Assembly: GCF_021654795.1 (NCBI RefSeq)
Contig: NZ_AP025344.1
Location: 1,860,501-1,924,500 of the forward strand
Direction of reading: 5' to 3'
Origin: Paenibacillus dendritiformis
Lineage (GTDB): Bacteria > Bacillota > Bacilli > Paenibacillales > Paenibacillaceae
Length of the DNA stretch: 64,000 nt
Of this stretch, positions 49,354-57,960 are shown in pieces; positions within the stretch are counted from its first letter, which is position 1, and the number at the start of each line of letters is the position of its first letter. A program made the position numbers and the translations under genes. The notes below the pieces were generated by a model, which was not told where the DNA came from, made no database searches, and saw only the letters and a list, made by a program, of their open reading frames with translations.

Positions 49354-50175
49354 TTATCCTTTTAATGCCCCGGACATCAAGCCGCGCTTGAGCTGCTTGA
49401 GACTGAGGAACAAGAAAAGCAAGGTTGGCACGAGCACGATGACGACCCCGGCCATGACGACGGGCCAATTCGTGTTCGTCTCCTGGGCCTGCATCATCTT
49501 CAAGCCGATCTGCACGGTACGGACCGAATTGTTGGTTGTCGTCAGCAGCGGCCATAAATACATATTCCAGGTCGTCAAGAACCCGTATACGCCGAGCGCG
49601 CTCAGCATCGGCAGAGAGAGCGGGACGACGAACGACACCAGGTAGCGCAGCCGGCCGCAGCCTTCCAATTGAGCCGATTCATGCAGCTCATGCGGCAGCG
49701 TCAGGAAATGCTGGCGAAGCAGAAAGACGCCGAAAGCGAGCGCGAAGAACGGCATCGACAATCCCTGGTACGTATTGACCCAATTCAGCCCGACGATGGT
49801 CAAATAGTTCGGAATCATCGTCGCTTCCCACGGGATCATCATCGTCGATATCAACAGGAAGAACACGAAGTTGCGCCCTTTGAACGGAATAAAGACGATG
49901 GCGTAGGCGGCGAGGCTGCATACGATGAGCTGGCCGATCATGACGGTGAGCGAGACAATCAGGCTGTTCAGCATGAACTTCAGCAGCGGCACGCTCTTGA
50001 GCGCCAGCGTGAAATTGTCGAATACGAAGCTGGCCGGGAACAGCTTGCCGGTCATAATCTCCTCGGTCGTCATCAGGCTGGCCAGGAGAGCATAGATGAT
50101 CGGGAAGAACATGAGGCCGGCCGCGGCCAGCAGCAATATATAGAACACCCATTTCTGGTACAAAGCCATTCTCAT
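49354..50175 (-). CDS. ABC transporter permease (UgpE-like)
   Basis: A 273-residue MalG/UgpE-type permease with six membrane helices and the EAA loop (ESAQLEGCGRLRYLVSFVVPLS). The second of two permeases; start overlaps the UgpA-like gene end by 4 nt. It forms the channel with its partner; the shared ATPase is not in this operon. Confidence 0.9.
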   Translation of the reverse strand: MRMALYQKWVFYILLLAAAGLMFFPIIYALLASLMTTEEIMTGKLFPASFVFDNFTLALKSVPLLKFMLNSLIVSLTVMIGQLIVCSLAAYAIVFIPFKGRNFVFFLLISTMMIPWEATMIPNYLTIVGLNWVNTYQGLSMPFFALAFGVFLLRQHFLTLPHELHESAQLEGCGRLRYLVSFVVPLSLPMLSALGVYGFLTTWNMYLWPLLTTTNNSVRTVQIGLKMMQAQETNTNWPVVMAGVVIVLVPTLLFLFLSLKQLKRGLMSGALKG

Positions 50176-51080
50176 TGATAATGCACCTTCTTTTCGCCGA
50201 CTTTGAACTGAATCAGCGTCGCCAGCAGCACGATCAGGAACAGAATAATCGCTTGCGCGCTCGCGATGCCGAATTTGTAGTGAATAAAGGCGTTCTGATA
50301 GATGGAATATACAATGAGGTTCGTTGATTCTGCAGGTCCGCCCTTGGTGAGGATATCGATCTGGCCGAACGATTGAAAGGAATGGATGACGGTCACGATG
50401 ATGACAAAAAACAAGGTCGGCGAGACCATCGGCAGCGTAATGCGGAACAAGCGGGACCAGTACCCGGCGCCGTCAATGCGGGCGCTCTCGTAAATGTCCT
50501 CGGGTATGCTCTGCAGGCCGCCGAGCAGGATAATGTAATTGAAGCCGACGCCCATCCAAATGCTCGTCGCCGCAATGGAGATCAGCGCCCACTTCGGATC
50601 GGTCAGCCAATGGATCGGCGGCAGGCCTGCCCAACCAAGCATATGATTCAGGAACCCGATGCTGGGGTGGAACAGGAACAGGAAGATCATCGATCCCGCG
50701 GCGACCGACACGCCGACCGTAGACGAGAAGATCACGCGGAAAAATTCGATTCCCCGCAGCTTCTCGCTGGAGATGACGGCCAGGAAGAACGCGAAGGCGA
50801 CGCCCAGCGGCACCGTGTACAGCACGAACAGGAACGTGCCGGCCATGCTGGTCAGGAAGCTGTCGGATTGGAACAGGCCGGCATAATTATCGAAGCCGAC
50901 GAACATGACCGGAACGCCGCGCGCGTTCGTGGAGAAGAAGCTGTAATAAAGCGTTTTCAACATTGGATAGAACGTAAAGGCCGATAAAATGATGAGCATC
51001 GGACTTAAATAGAGCAGGGCCGCCGCAAGGAGGCGCAGCGGCGAATCTTTCTTGCGGAGGGTTGTTGCGGATGGATCCAT
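50172..51080 (-). CDS. ABC transporter permease (UgpA-like)
   Basis: A 302-residue MalF/UgpA-type permease with six to seven helices and the EAA loop (ESARIDGAGYWSRLFRITLPMVSP). First gene of the reverse-strand operon, downstream of a promoter and a leader terminator. Translation starts at ATG 51080 after AAAGGGG. Confidence 0.9.
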   Translation of the reverse strand: MDPSATTLRKKDSPLRLLAAALLYLSPMLIILSAFTFYPMLKTLYYSFFSTNARGVPVMFVGFDNYAGLFQSDSFLTSMAGTFLFVLYTVPLGVAFAFFLAVISSEKLRGIEFFRVIFSSTVGVSVAAGSMIFLFLFHPSIGFLNHMLGWAGLPPIHWLTDPKWALISIAATSIWMGVGFNYIILLGGLQSIPEDIYESARIDGAGYWSRLFRITLPMVSPTLFFVIIVTVIHSFQSFGQIDILTKGGPAESTNLIVYSIYQNAFIHYKFGIASAQAIILFLIVLLATLIQFKVGEKKVHYQ

Positions 51081-51116
51081 TTGACGATTCCCCTTTCTTT
51101 ACCAGCGCAACGGTCA

Positions 51117-51180
51117 GAAAAAAAGAAGACCACAGAACGACCAAATGGCCGGAAGCCAATTGGAACAAGCGTGGTCTTCT
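51117..51180 (-). terminator. Leader terminator of the ugp operon, probable GlpP target
   Basis: Read on the reverse strand: AGAAGACCAC ... GTGGTCTTCT (10 bp perfect) encloses a second stem CCAATTGGCT/GGCCATTTGG, followed by seven U. It lies between the operon promoter and the first gene, so transcription should stop unless antiterminated. GlpP acts this way in Bacillus glp leaders. Confidence 0.85.
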
Positions 51181-51215
51181 CCGTTTCCCGAAACCGGAAT
51201 ATTAACTTGCATCCC

Positions 51216-51244
51216 AGTATAATTCACACAATATTAAAAATCAA
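51216..51244 (-). promoter_or_regulatory. Sigma-A promoter of the ugp operon
   Basis: On the reverse strand: TTGATT, 17 bp, TATACT. Start expected near 51209, about 30 nt before the leader terminator. Confidence 0.8.
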
Positions 51245-51298
51245 TACAAATTATGGGGGTGCGTTGTGACGCTTGCGCTTGACGGAACGGAGACGATG

Positions 51299-51327
51299 TT
51301 GACGGGCCGGCGGCGGAGCATTACGAT
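51299..51327 (+). promoter_or_regulatory. Sigma-A type promoter of glpP
   Basis: TTGACG (51299-51304), 17 bp, TACGAT (51322-51327), about 70 nt before the glpP start. Confidence 0.65.
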
Positions 51328-51395
51328 AGCGGTAGAAGGAGCAATAAAATGGCGTCAGAGAAAAACCGAGCTACAGACCGAAGGGAGAGCGAGCG

Positions 51396-51968
51396 ATGCA
51401 TTTCGCAAACCAGGCCATCCTGCCGGCCGTAAGGCAGATGAAGGATATGGAAAAGCTGCTGGTCAGTCCGTTCGAATACATTGTGCTGCTGGATGTCCAT
51501 ATTGCGCAGCTGAAGCCAATTTTTCAGATGGTTCGTCCGCATAACAAGAAGCTGCTGCTGCACGTGGATCTGATTCAGGGGCTGCAGAACGACAGCTATG
51601 CGGCGGAATATCTGTGCCAGGAATTTACGCCGTACGGGCTGCTGTCGACGAAGGCGAGCGTCATTATCCGCGCGAAGCAGAAGGGCGTCGTTGCCATTCA
51701 GCGCATTTTCCTGATCGACAACAGCTCGTTCGAGAAGAGCGGCGCTTTGCTGGAAAAGACGAATCCCGATTATATCGAGGTGCTCCCGAGCCCGATGCTG
51801 CCTTATCTGAAGCAGTTGAAGACCGGACGCGACATTCCGCTTCTCGCCGGCGGCTTCATCCGGACCGAAGATGATGTGAACAGGGCGCTTGAAGCCGGCG
51901 CCGTGGCCGTCACGACCTCCAGCCAGACGCTCTGGAAGCAGTACGCCGCCGGGGGAGCGCGGCGGTAA
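51396..51968 (+). CDS. glpP: Glycerol-3-phosphate responsive antiterminator GlpP
   Basis: A 190-residue TIM-barrel-like RNA-binding antiterminator. Family signatures visible are LLHVDLIQGLQNDSYAAEYL, STKASVIIRAK, QRIFLIDNSS, YIEVLPSPMLPYL and LAGGFIRTEDDV. On binding glycerol-3-phosphate it prevents termination in glp leaders. It lies divergent from the ugp operon, whose leader has such a terminator. GAAGGGAG precedes the ATG. Confidence 0.94.
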   Translation: MHFANQAILPAVRQMKDMEKLLVSPFEYIVLLDVHIAQLKPIFQMVRPHNKKLLLHVDLIQGLQNDSYAAEYLCQEFTPYGLLSTKASVIIRAKQKGVVAIQRIFLIDNSSFEKSGALLEKTNPDYIEVLPSPMLPYLKQLKTGRDIPLLAGGFIRTEDDVNRALEAGAVAVTTSSQTLWKQYAAGGARR

Positions 51969-52066
51969 TTCGGGCGAGGGAGCTGAGCCCATCGTATAAA
52001 GTCCCCGCTTCCGACTCATGTTATAGATGACCCTCTATGACATGATGAGGCAAAGGAGGAAGGGCA

Positions 52067-52264
52067 ATGACCAATTACCGGGACAGCCGCCGGAAGAACC
52101 ATCTCAACGCTTTCGAGGAGCAGCCGGATCTCGTCGTCGGCAAGACGAATGCGGCGGCGGGCAAGAACGAAGACGTCGAATTCTCGATCGAGCAGGCGGA
52201 CGCCGACGATCTGGAGGCGCTGGAGCGGGCCAGACAAGCGGATGAACGGGCGGAACGTCCATGA
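52067..52264 (+). CDS. YfhD-like small protein
   Basis: A 65-residue hydrophilic protein. The C-terminal half (DVEFSIEQADADDLEALERARQADERAE) has the layout of Bacillus YfhD, a small protein found in spores. AAAGGAGGAA precedes the ATG. Stop overlaps the next ATG. Confidence 0.75.
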   Translation: MTNYRDSRRKNHLNAFEEQPDLVVGKTNAAAGKNEDVEFSIEQADADDLEALERARQADERAERP

Positions 52265-52455
52265 GACACATCGAAGCGAAGTTCAGGGACGAATCGAAGG
52301 CCGACGCTTGCGGGCGCAAGCTGAACGCGCTGCGGGCGCATGCCATTCAAGTCGTTCCCCGGGAAGACGGATATATCGTCTCCGCCGATGTGAACCATGC
52401 CGTGCTTGATCAGGCGTATGCCGTGATGCGCGATTACGAGGGCATGCTCTTGTAG
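52261..52455 (+). CDS. Unknown 64-residue protein coupled to the YfhD-like gene
   Basis: A 64-residue soluble protein (MRHIEAKFRDES to DYEGMLL) starting at the ATGA overlap. Predicted beta-alpha-beta pattern (IEAKF, AIQVVP, YIVSADV, AVLDQAYAVM) suggests a small ferredoxin-like fold. Family not recognised. Coupling suggests co-expression with the YfhD-like protein. Confidence 0.65.
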   Translation: MRHIEAKFRDESKADACGRKLNALRAHAIQVVPREDGYIVSADVNHAVLDQAYAVMRDYEGMLL

Positions 52456-52493
52456 AGGAACAGACTCCTGCGACGGGCGGGTAAGACCGCTCG

Positions 52494-52522
52494 TTGTGTG
52501 GAGTTTTATTTTTGTGTACAAT
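52494..52522 (+). promoter_or_regulatory. Sigma-A type promoter of prmA
   Basis: TTGTGT (52494-52499), 17 bp, TACAAT (52517-52522). Confidence 0.6.
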
Positions 52523-52611
52523 AAATAGAATGTGCGGACGGTTATCATAACGTACGGGGGAACACCGTCAAACTTGTCGGCACCGATCTTATTCATAGGG
52601 GGAATACCATC

Positions 52612-53589
52612 GTGCGCTGGCATGAATTAACGATACATACTAAGGAAGAAGCGGTCGAGATGATCTCGAATTTCCTGCATGAGGCGGGAGCGGGAGGCGT
52701 CTCGATCGAGGAATCCGGGACGCTGAACAAGGAGCGCGACACGACCTATGGCGAGCTGTATATCGCTCCGCTGAACGATATTCCCGAAGGCGAGGCGAAG
52801 ATTCAAGGCTACTTCGCGGAAGGAACGGATCTGGCGGCGATCGGGGAGGAGGTGGCCGGACGCATTCGGGAGCTCCGCACGTACGGAATCGACCCGGGCG
52901 AGGCGTCCATGTCCTGGCGCCCGGTTCATGAAGACGATTGGGCGGATGCCTGGAAGCAATATTTCAAGCCCGCGCGCATTACGGGCAAGCTGACGATCAA
53001 GCCGTCCTGGGAGCCTTACACGCCGACGGCGGAGGAGATGGTCATCGAGCTCGATCCCGGCATGGCCTTCGGCACCGGAACCCATCCGACGACGTCGCTC
53101 TGCCTCCAGGCGCTGGAAGGCGTCATTCAGGGCGGAGAAGACATAATCGATGTCGGAACCGGCTCCGGCATTCTGGCGATCGGGGCGTGCAAGCTCGGCG
53201 CCCGGCATGTCCTCGCCATCGACCTGGATCCGGTAGCGGTGAAGAGCGCCCGGGAAAATGCGGCGATGAACGGGCTCGGTGACGCGGTTACCGTCCGGGA
53301 AGGCGATCTCCTTCACATGCTGAAGGCGAGCGGAACGGAAGAAGCCCCGGCGCTTGGCGTAACGCTTCCTGTCCAGATCGTGGTCGCCAACATTTTGGCC
53401 GAGGTGATTCTGCTGTTCGTGGAAGATGTGTTCGCGGCGCTGCAGCCTGGCGGAATCTACATTGCCTCGGGGATTTACAAGAACAAAGAAGAGGCGGTCG
53501 AGCGGGAGCTGATCCGACACGGCTTCCTCATCGGCGGGAAGCATCGCGAGGAGGACTGGGTTGCTTTCGTCGCCAAAAAACCAATGTAA
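52612..53589 (+). CDS. prmA: Ribosomal protein L11 methyltransferase
   Basis: A 325-residue methyltransferase. The N-terminal substrate domain (AGAGGVSIEESG) and linker are followed by GTGTHPTTSLCLQALE, SAM motif I DVGTGSGILAIGA and VVANILAEVI. It methylates ribosomal protein L11. GTG start 52612, preceded by AGGGGGA. Next to rsmE and mtaB, all acting on translation components. Confidence 0.95.
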   Translation: MRWHELTIHTKEEAVEMISNFLHEAGAGGVSIEESGTLNKERDTTYGELYIAPLNDIPEGEAKIQGYFAEGTDLAAIGEEVAGRIRELRTYGIDPGEASMSWRPVHEDDWADAWKQYFKPARITGKLTIKPSWEPYTPTAEEMVIELDPGMAFGTGTHPTTSLCLQALEGVIQGGEDIIDVGTGSGILAIGACKLGARHVLAIDLDPVAVKSARENAAMNGLGDAVTVREGDLLHMLKASGTEEAPALGVTLPVQIVVANILAEVILLFVEDVFAALQPGGIYIASGIYKNKEEAVERELIRHGFLIGGKHREEDWVAFVAKKPM

Positions 53590-53626
53590 GAGAGATGCCA
53601 TGTAATAGAAGAAAGCGAGGGAAGAT

Positions 53627-54310
53627 ATGGATTTTTTGAATAATTTGTTCGCCGTCAAGCTGGAGATGCTGCCGTTTCTCGTATCGGTGCTGCTGATCGC
53701 CTTTACGGTCCATGAATTCGCGCATGCCTATTTTGCCTGGAAATTCGGGGATCCGACAGCGAAGATGCTCGGCCGCGTCAGTCTGAATCCGGCGAAACAT
53801 GTGGACTTCCTCGGCATGCTGTTCTTCGTTATCGCCGGCTTCGGCTGGGCGAAGCCGGTGCCGGTGAACCGGGATAACTTCAAGCATCCGCGGCTGATGG
53901 GCATCGTCGTGTCGGCCGCCGGACCGATCAGCAACCTGCTGTTGGCCTTTATCGGGACTATCGTGATTCATCTCGGCCTCAAGTTCGGCTTCGTGCAGTT
54001 GGGTTCTCCGGATCGCGTCCATCTGGCCGTCTATTACTTTCTGAATTATTTCATCACTTATAACGTGCTGCTGTTCCTGTTCAATCTCATTCCGCTGCCG
54101 CCGCTGGACGGCTACCGCATTGTCGAGGATCTGGCGCCGCGCAGCCTGCGTCGGCGATTGCAGCAGTTCGAGCAATGGTCGATTCTTATTTTCTTCATGC
54201 TTGTATTCATTCCCCCGCTGCGGAACATGACGCTTACGCCGCTCTTCAATTTAATAGAGCCGATCGTCTTTAATTTTTCGCGGACCGCCGCTTATCTGGT
54301 CGGCATGTAG
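53627..54310 (+). CDS. Site-2 protease family membrane metalloprotease
   Basis: A 227-residue M50 family protein with four to five membrane helices. The HExxH zinc motif is VHEFAHAYFAW (about 27-37) and the third ligand lies in NLIPLPPLDGYRI. Short form without PDZ, as in Bacillus YwhC. Substrate unknown. GAAAGCGAGGG precedes the ATG. Confidence 0.9.
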   Translation: MDFLNNLFAVKLEMLPFLVSVLLIAFTVHEFAHAYFAWKFGDPTAKMLGRVSLNPAKHVDFLGMLFFVIAGFGWAKPVPVNRDNFKHPRLMGIVVSAAGPISNLLLAFIGTIVIHLGLKFGFVQLGSPDRVHLAVYYFLNYFITYNVLLFLFNLIPLPPLDGYRIVEDLAPRSLRRRLQQFEQWSILIFFMLVFIPPLRNMTLTPLFNLIEPIVFNFSRTAAYLVGM

Positions 54311-54415
54311 AATACCGTTCCGGCAGGCGGATGCATGGCGTGGACTTTCTGGAAATATCGCTGCAAATCTAGCGCATTGCGCGCAAAACGTGTATGATGA
54401 GGAATGTTGATTACG

Positions 54416-55180
54416 ATGCAAAAATACTTTGTCAGCCCCGAAGCGTTCGGGGATCAGCACATACGGATTACCGGCGCGGACGCGCATCATATCGTCAAGG
54501 TGATGCGGGCCAAGCCGGGCTTCACTTTCCTGGTGAGCGACGGCGCCGGCCGCGAGGCCGTGGCCGTGTTCGAGAGCGGCGACGGCGAGACGGCCATCGC
54601 CCGGCTGGAGGAGCCGGTCGCTGCCGATCGGGAAGCCGCAGTCGAGGTGACTATCGCCCAGAGCCTGCCGAAGGGCGACAAGATGGAACTGATTATACAG
54701 AAATGCACGGAGCTGGGAGCGGCGGGATTCCTTCCGTTCCTGTCGGAACGCACGGTCGTGCAGTATGACGCGAAGAAGGAAGCCAAGCGGCTGGAGCGCT
54801 GGGCGAAGATTGCGAAGGAAGCGGCCGAGCAGTCGCATCGCAATCGCGTTCCCGCCATTGCGGCGCCTGCGGCCTGGGCGAAGCTGACCGGGCAGTTCGC
54901 GGACTATGATCTCGTGCTGATCTGCTATGAGGACGAGCAGGGAACGCGGCTCCGCGACGTGCTGGAGCCTTTCCGCGAAGCCCGGCAAGGCCGGGAGGCA
55001 GCCCGCATTCTGGTCGTAATCGGACCGGAGGGCGGGTTTTCGCTGCGCGAGGTGGAAGCGGCCACGGCGGCCGGCGCGGTCTGCGTCAGTCTCGGGCGCC
55101 GCATTTTGCGGACGGAGACGGCGGGCCTGGCGGCCTGTGCCTGCATCATGTATCAATTCGGAGAAATGGGAGGAAGTTGA
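54416..55180 (+). CDS. rsmE: 16S rRNA m3U1498 methyltransferase
   Basis: A 254-residue SPOUT methyltransferase. An N-terminal PUA-like domain is followed by the trefoil-knot motifs VVIGPEGGFSLREVE and SLGRRILRTETA. ATG 54416 is used because it aligns with other RsmE starts (MQKYFV); TTG 54407 is closer to GAGG. Three bases separate it from mtaB. Confidence 0.93.
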   Translation: MQKYFVSPEAFGDQHIRITGADAHHIVKVMRAKPGFTFLVSDGAGREAVAVFESGDGETAIARLEEPVAADREAAVEVTIAQSLPKGDKMELIIQKCTELGAAGFLPFLSERTVVQYDAKKEAKRLERWAKIAKEAAEQSHRNRVPAIAAPAAWAKLTGQFADYDLVLICYEDEQGTRLRDVLEPFREARQGREAARILVVIGPEGGFSLREVEAATAAGAVCVSLGRRILRTETAGLAACACIMYQFGEMGGS

Positions 55181-55183
55181 ACA

Positions 55184-56533
55184 ATGCCATCGGTAGCGTT
55201 TTATACGTTGGGCTGCAAGGTGAACTTCTATGATACGGAAGCCATTTGGCAGCTGTTCAAGCAAGAAGGTTATGAGCAAGTCGACTTTGAAGAGACGGCT
55301 GACGTCTATTTGATCAATACATGCACCGTTACGAATACCGGCGACAAGAAGAGCCGCCAGATTATCCGGCGGGCCGTCCGCCGCAATCCGGACGCCATCA
55401 TTGCGGTGACCGGCTGCTATGCGCAGACCTCCCCGGCGGAGATTCTCGACATTCCGGGCGTCGATCTCGTCATCGGCACGCAGGATCGGGAGAAGCTGAT
55501 GGATTACATCGCCCAGCTTCAAGCAGAGCGCCAGCCGATTAACGCCGTGCGCAACATTATGAAGACGCGCGCGTTCGAGGAGCTGGATGTGCCGGATTTC
55601 GCGGAGCGGACCCGCGCATTTCTGAAGATTCAGGAAGGCTGCAACAACTTCTGCACCTTCTGCATCATTCCGTGGTCCCGCGGGCTGTCCCGCAGCCGCG
55701 ACCCGCAAAGCGTCCTCAACCAGGCCCGTCAGCTCGTGGCAGCAGGCTACAAGGAGATTGTGTTGACCGGCATCCATACCGGAGGCTACGGCGACGATCT
55801 CGAGAACTATGATCTGACCGATCTGCTCTGGGATCTGGACCGCATCGAAGGATTGGAACGGGTGCGCATCAGCTCGATCGAAGCGAGCCAGATCGACGAT
55901 CGGATGATCGACGTGCTGAACCGTTCGCCGAAAATGTGCCGGCATCTTCATATTCCGCTGCAGGCGGGCAACAATGAAGTGCTGAAGCGCATGCGGCGCA
56001 AATATACGGTCGAGGAGTTCGGCGACAAAATCGCCCGCATCCGCGAGGCGATGCCGAATGTGGCGATCACGACGGACGTGATCGTCGGCTTCCCGGGCGA
56101 GACGGACGAGCAGTTCCGGGAAGGCTACGAATTCATGAAGCGGGTCGGATTCTCCGAGATGCACGTCTTTCCGTACTCCAAGCGTACCGGAACGCCTGCG
56201 GCGCGCATGGAGGATCAGGTGGACGAGGAAGTGAAGCATGCCCGCGTTCACGATCTGATCGATCTGTCGGAGCAGATGCAGCTCGCATACGCCGAGAAGT
56301 TCGTCGGGCAAGTGCTTGACGTTATTCCGGAACGCGATTATAAAGGGGCGCCGGGAACCGGCCAAGTGATGGGATATTCCGATAACTACCTGCAGATCGT
56401 GTTCGACGGCGACGAGTCGCTGATCGGCCAGCTCTGCCGCGTCAAGGTGACGAAGGCCGGCGTGAACGAATGCTTTGGCGTCCTGACTCGGGTGCTCGGG
56501 GATGAAACGGGCGCGCACGCAGCTAATATGTAA
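55184..56533 (+). CDS. mtaB: tRNA t6A37 methylthiotransferase MtaB
   Basis: A 449-residue radical SAM enzyme making ms2t6A in tRNA. The N-terminal domain has Cys ligands (LGCKVN, NTCTVTN, TGCYAQ), then the radical SAM cluster CNNFCTFCIIP, and a TRAM domain at the end. The start LGCKVNFYDTEAI is typical of MtaB. Next to rsmE as in Bacillus. Confidence 0.95.
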   Translation: MPSVAFYTLGCKVNFYDTEAIWQLFKQEGYEQVDFEETADVYLINTCTVTNTGDKKSRQIIRRAVRRNPDAIIAVTGCYAQTSPAEILDIPGVDLVIGTQDREKLMDYIAQLQAERQPINAVRNIMKTRAFEELDVPDFAERTRAFLKIQEGCNNFCTFCIIPWSRGLSRSRDPQSVLNQARQLVAAGYKEIVLTGIHTGGYGDDLENYDLTDLLWDLDRIEGLERVRISSIEASQIDDRMIDVLNRSPKMCRHLHIPLQAGNNEVLKRMRRKYTVEEFGDKIARIREAMPNVAITTDVIVGFPGETDEQFREGYEFMKRVGFSEMHVFPYSKRTGTPAARMEDQVDEEVKHARVHDLIDLSEQMQLAYAEKFVGQVLDVIPERDYKGAPGTGQVMGYSDNYLQIVFDGDESLIGQLCRVKVTKAGVNECFGVLTRVLGDETGAHAANM

Positions 56534-56545
56534 TATGGAGAACAC

Positions 56546-56600
56546 AGAGGATTCCACTGCCGCTTCGCGTGCGAGAAGCAGGTGAAATCCTCTTTCCTTT
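56546..56600 (+). terminator. Terminator after mtaB
   Basis: AGAGGATT-CCA-CTGC and GCAGGTGAAATCCTCT pair with one bulge, with an inner CTTCGCG/TGCGAG hairpin; a broken T/C-rich tail follows. Confidence 0.6.
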
Positions 56601-56689
56601 CGGTTACGATATACATATTCAGTTTCAACAAGGCGGGCGGTAAGGGACCTGAGCACGCCCCACACTTTTTGAGTTGGAGGATGTTCGCT

Positions 56690-57115
56690 ATGAAAGAAAT
56701 ATCGGCGGGAGGCGTCGTGTACCGGCGGCGCGGGGAGCATATCGAGTTCCAGTTGATCCAGGATCGTTACGGCAAGACTTCCTTGGCCAAGGGAAAAATG
56801 GAGCCTGGAGAGACGGTAGAGCAGACGGCTCTGCGGGAAATTCAGGAGGAGACCGGGATTGAAGGGAGCATCGTCGGCAAGCTGGACACGATCCGCTATC
56901 AATATACGTCGCCGGAAGGCCGCACGGTGGACAAAGAGGTTCATTATTTTCTGGTCGAGGCGAAGGCCGGGCAGCTTGCGCCCCAGGTCGAGGAGATTCA
57001 CAGCGTCGAATGGTACGAGCCGCAAGCGGCATGGGCCAAGCAGACCGATTCCGGGTATGATAACAATGACGTCATTCTGAGCAAGGCGCTTGCGCAATTG
57101 GGGATTGCCTTGTAG
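56690..57115 (+). CDS. Nudix hydrolase
   Basis: A 141-residue Nudix protein. The Nudix box is GKMEPGETVEQTALREIQEETGI, the full GX5EX7REUXEEXGU pattern at about residues 38-60. It hydrolyses a nucleoside-diphosphate-linked compound, not predictable from sequence. ATG 56690 is chosen for GGAGG at 9 nt; ATG 56681 would be too close. Confidence 0.9.
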   Translation: MKEISAGGVVYRRRGEHIEFQLIQDRYGKTSLAKGKMEPGETVEQTALREIQEETGIEGSIVGKLDTIRYQYTSPEGRTVDKEVHYFLVEAKAGQLAPQVEEIHSVEWYEPQAAWAKQTDSGYDNNDVILSKALAQLGIAL

Positions 57116-57246
57116 ACGGCCGCTGCTTGTCTTGCGGGTCGGCGAGCGCAAGTGAACTGCCCAGATGCCGGGAGCAGGTACGCAGCTGAATATGCGCAGT
57201 AATCGTACGCTTTCAACTCTAATCTGATTGCGAAGGGTGATTACAG

Positions 57247-57960
57247 ATGAACGAACAAATCCGATTGGCGAGCCTGATTGACCACACCTTCCTCAAGCCG
57301 GAAGCGGTGCGGAGCGATATTGAGAAATTGTGCGGCGAGGCGCGTCAGCACGGCTTTTACAGCGTCTGTGTCAATGGGACCTGGGTCTCTCTCTGCCGCG
57401 AGCTGCTGGCCGGATCCGACGTGCGGATCGCGGCCGTATGCGGGTTCCCGCTCGGGGCCGCCGCATCCACCGCCAAGGCGTTCGAAGCGGCCAGAGCCGT
57501 GGAGGACGGAGCCTCGGAGATCGATATGGTGCTGCAGATCGGCCGCCTCCTTGACGGCGACGTGAAGGCGGTGGAAGACGACATCGCCCAAGTGGTCCGC
57601 ATGGTGGAAGGGAAGGCGATCGTCAAAGTCATTCTTGAGACGGGCATGCTGGCGACAGGGCAAAAGATCGAGGCGTGCAAAGCCTCGGAAGCCGCGGGGG
57701 CGCATTTCGTCAAGACGTCGACCGGGTTCGGCCGCGGCGGGGCCACCGTCGAGGATATCCGGCTTATGCGGGGGAACGTATCGCAGCATGTCGGCGTCAA
57801 GGCTTCGGGCGGCGTGAGGGACACGGCGACGGCGCTCGCCATGATCGAGGCCGGCGCGAACCGGATTGGGACAAGCTCCGGAATCGCGATCGTTACCGGA
57901 GCCGGTCCCACAGCTTCAGATAGCACAGCGGGAGCGCCAGGACAGAGCTCGCAATATTGA
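57247..57960 (+). CDS. deoC: Deoxyribose-phosphate aldolase
   Basis: A 237-residue TIM barrel aldolase splitting 2-deoxyribose-5-phosphate to glyceraldehyde-3-phosphate and acetaldehyde. The Schiff-base Lys lies in HFVKTSTGFG (about 155), with VKASGGVRD and GTSSGIAIV later. After the last barrel motif there is a ~20-residue Ala/Ser/Gly tail that is encoded within the 68-nt overlap with the convergent transporter gene. Preceded by GAAGGGTGATT. Confidence 0.94.
   Translation: MNEQIRLASLIDHTFLKPEAVRSDIEKLCGEARQHGFYSVCVNGTWVSLCRELLAGSDVRIAAVCGFPLGAAASTAKAFEAARAVEDGASEIDMVLQIGRLLDGDVKAVEDDIAQVVRMVEGKAIVKVILETGMLATGQKIEACKASEAAGAHFVKTSTGFGRGGATVEDIRLMRGNVSQHVGVKASGGVRDTATALAMIEAGANRIGTSSGIAIVTGAGPTASDSTAGAPGQSSQY

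Noticed and set aside
54251..57151. A 966-codon reverse frame over rsmE, mtaB and the Nudix gene
   Set aside because: Antisense shadow of three well-supported genes.
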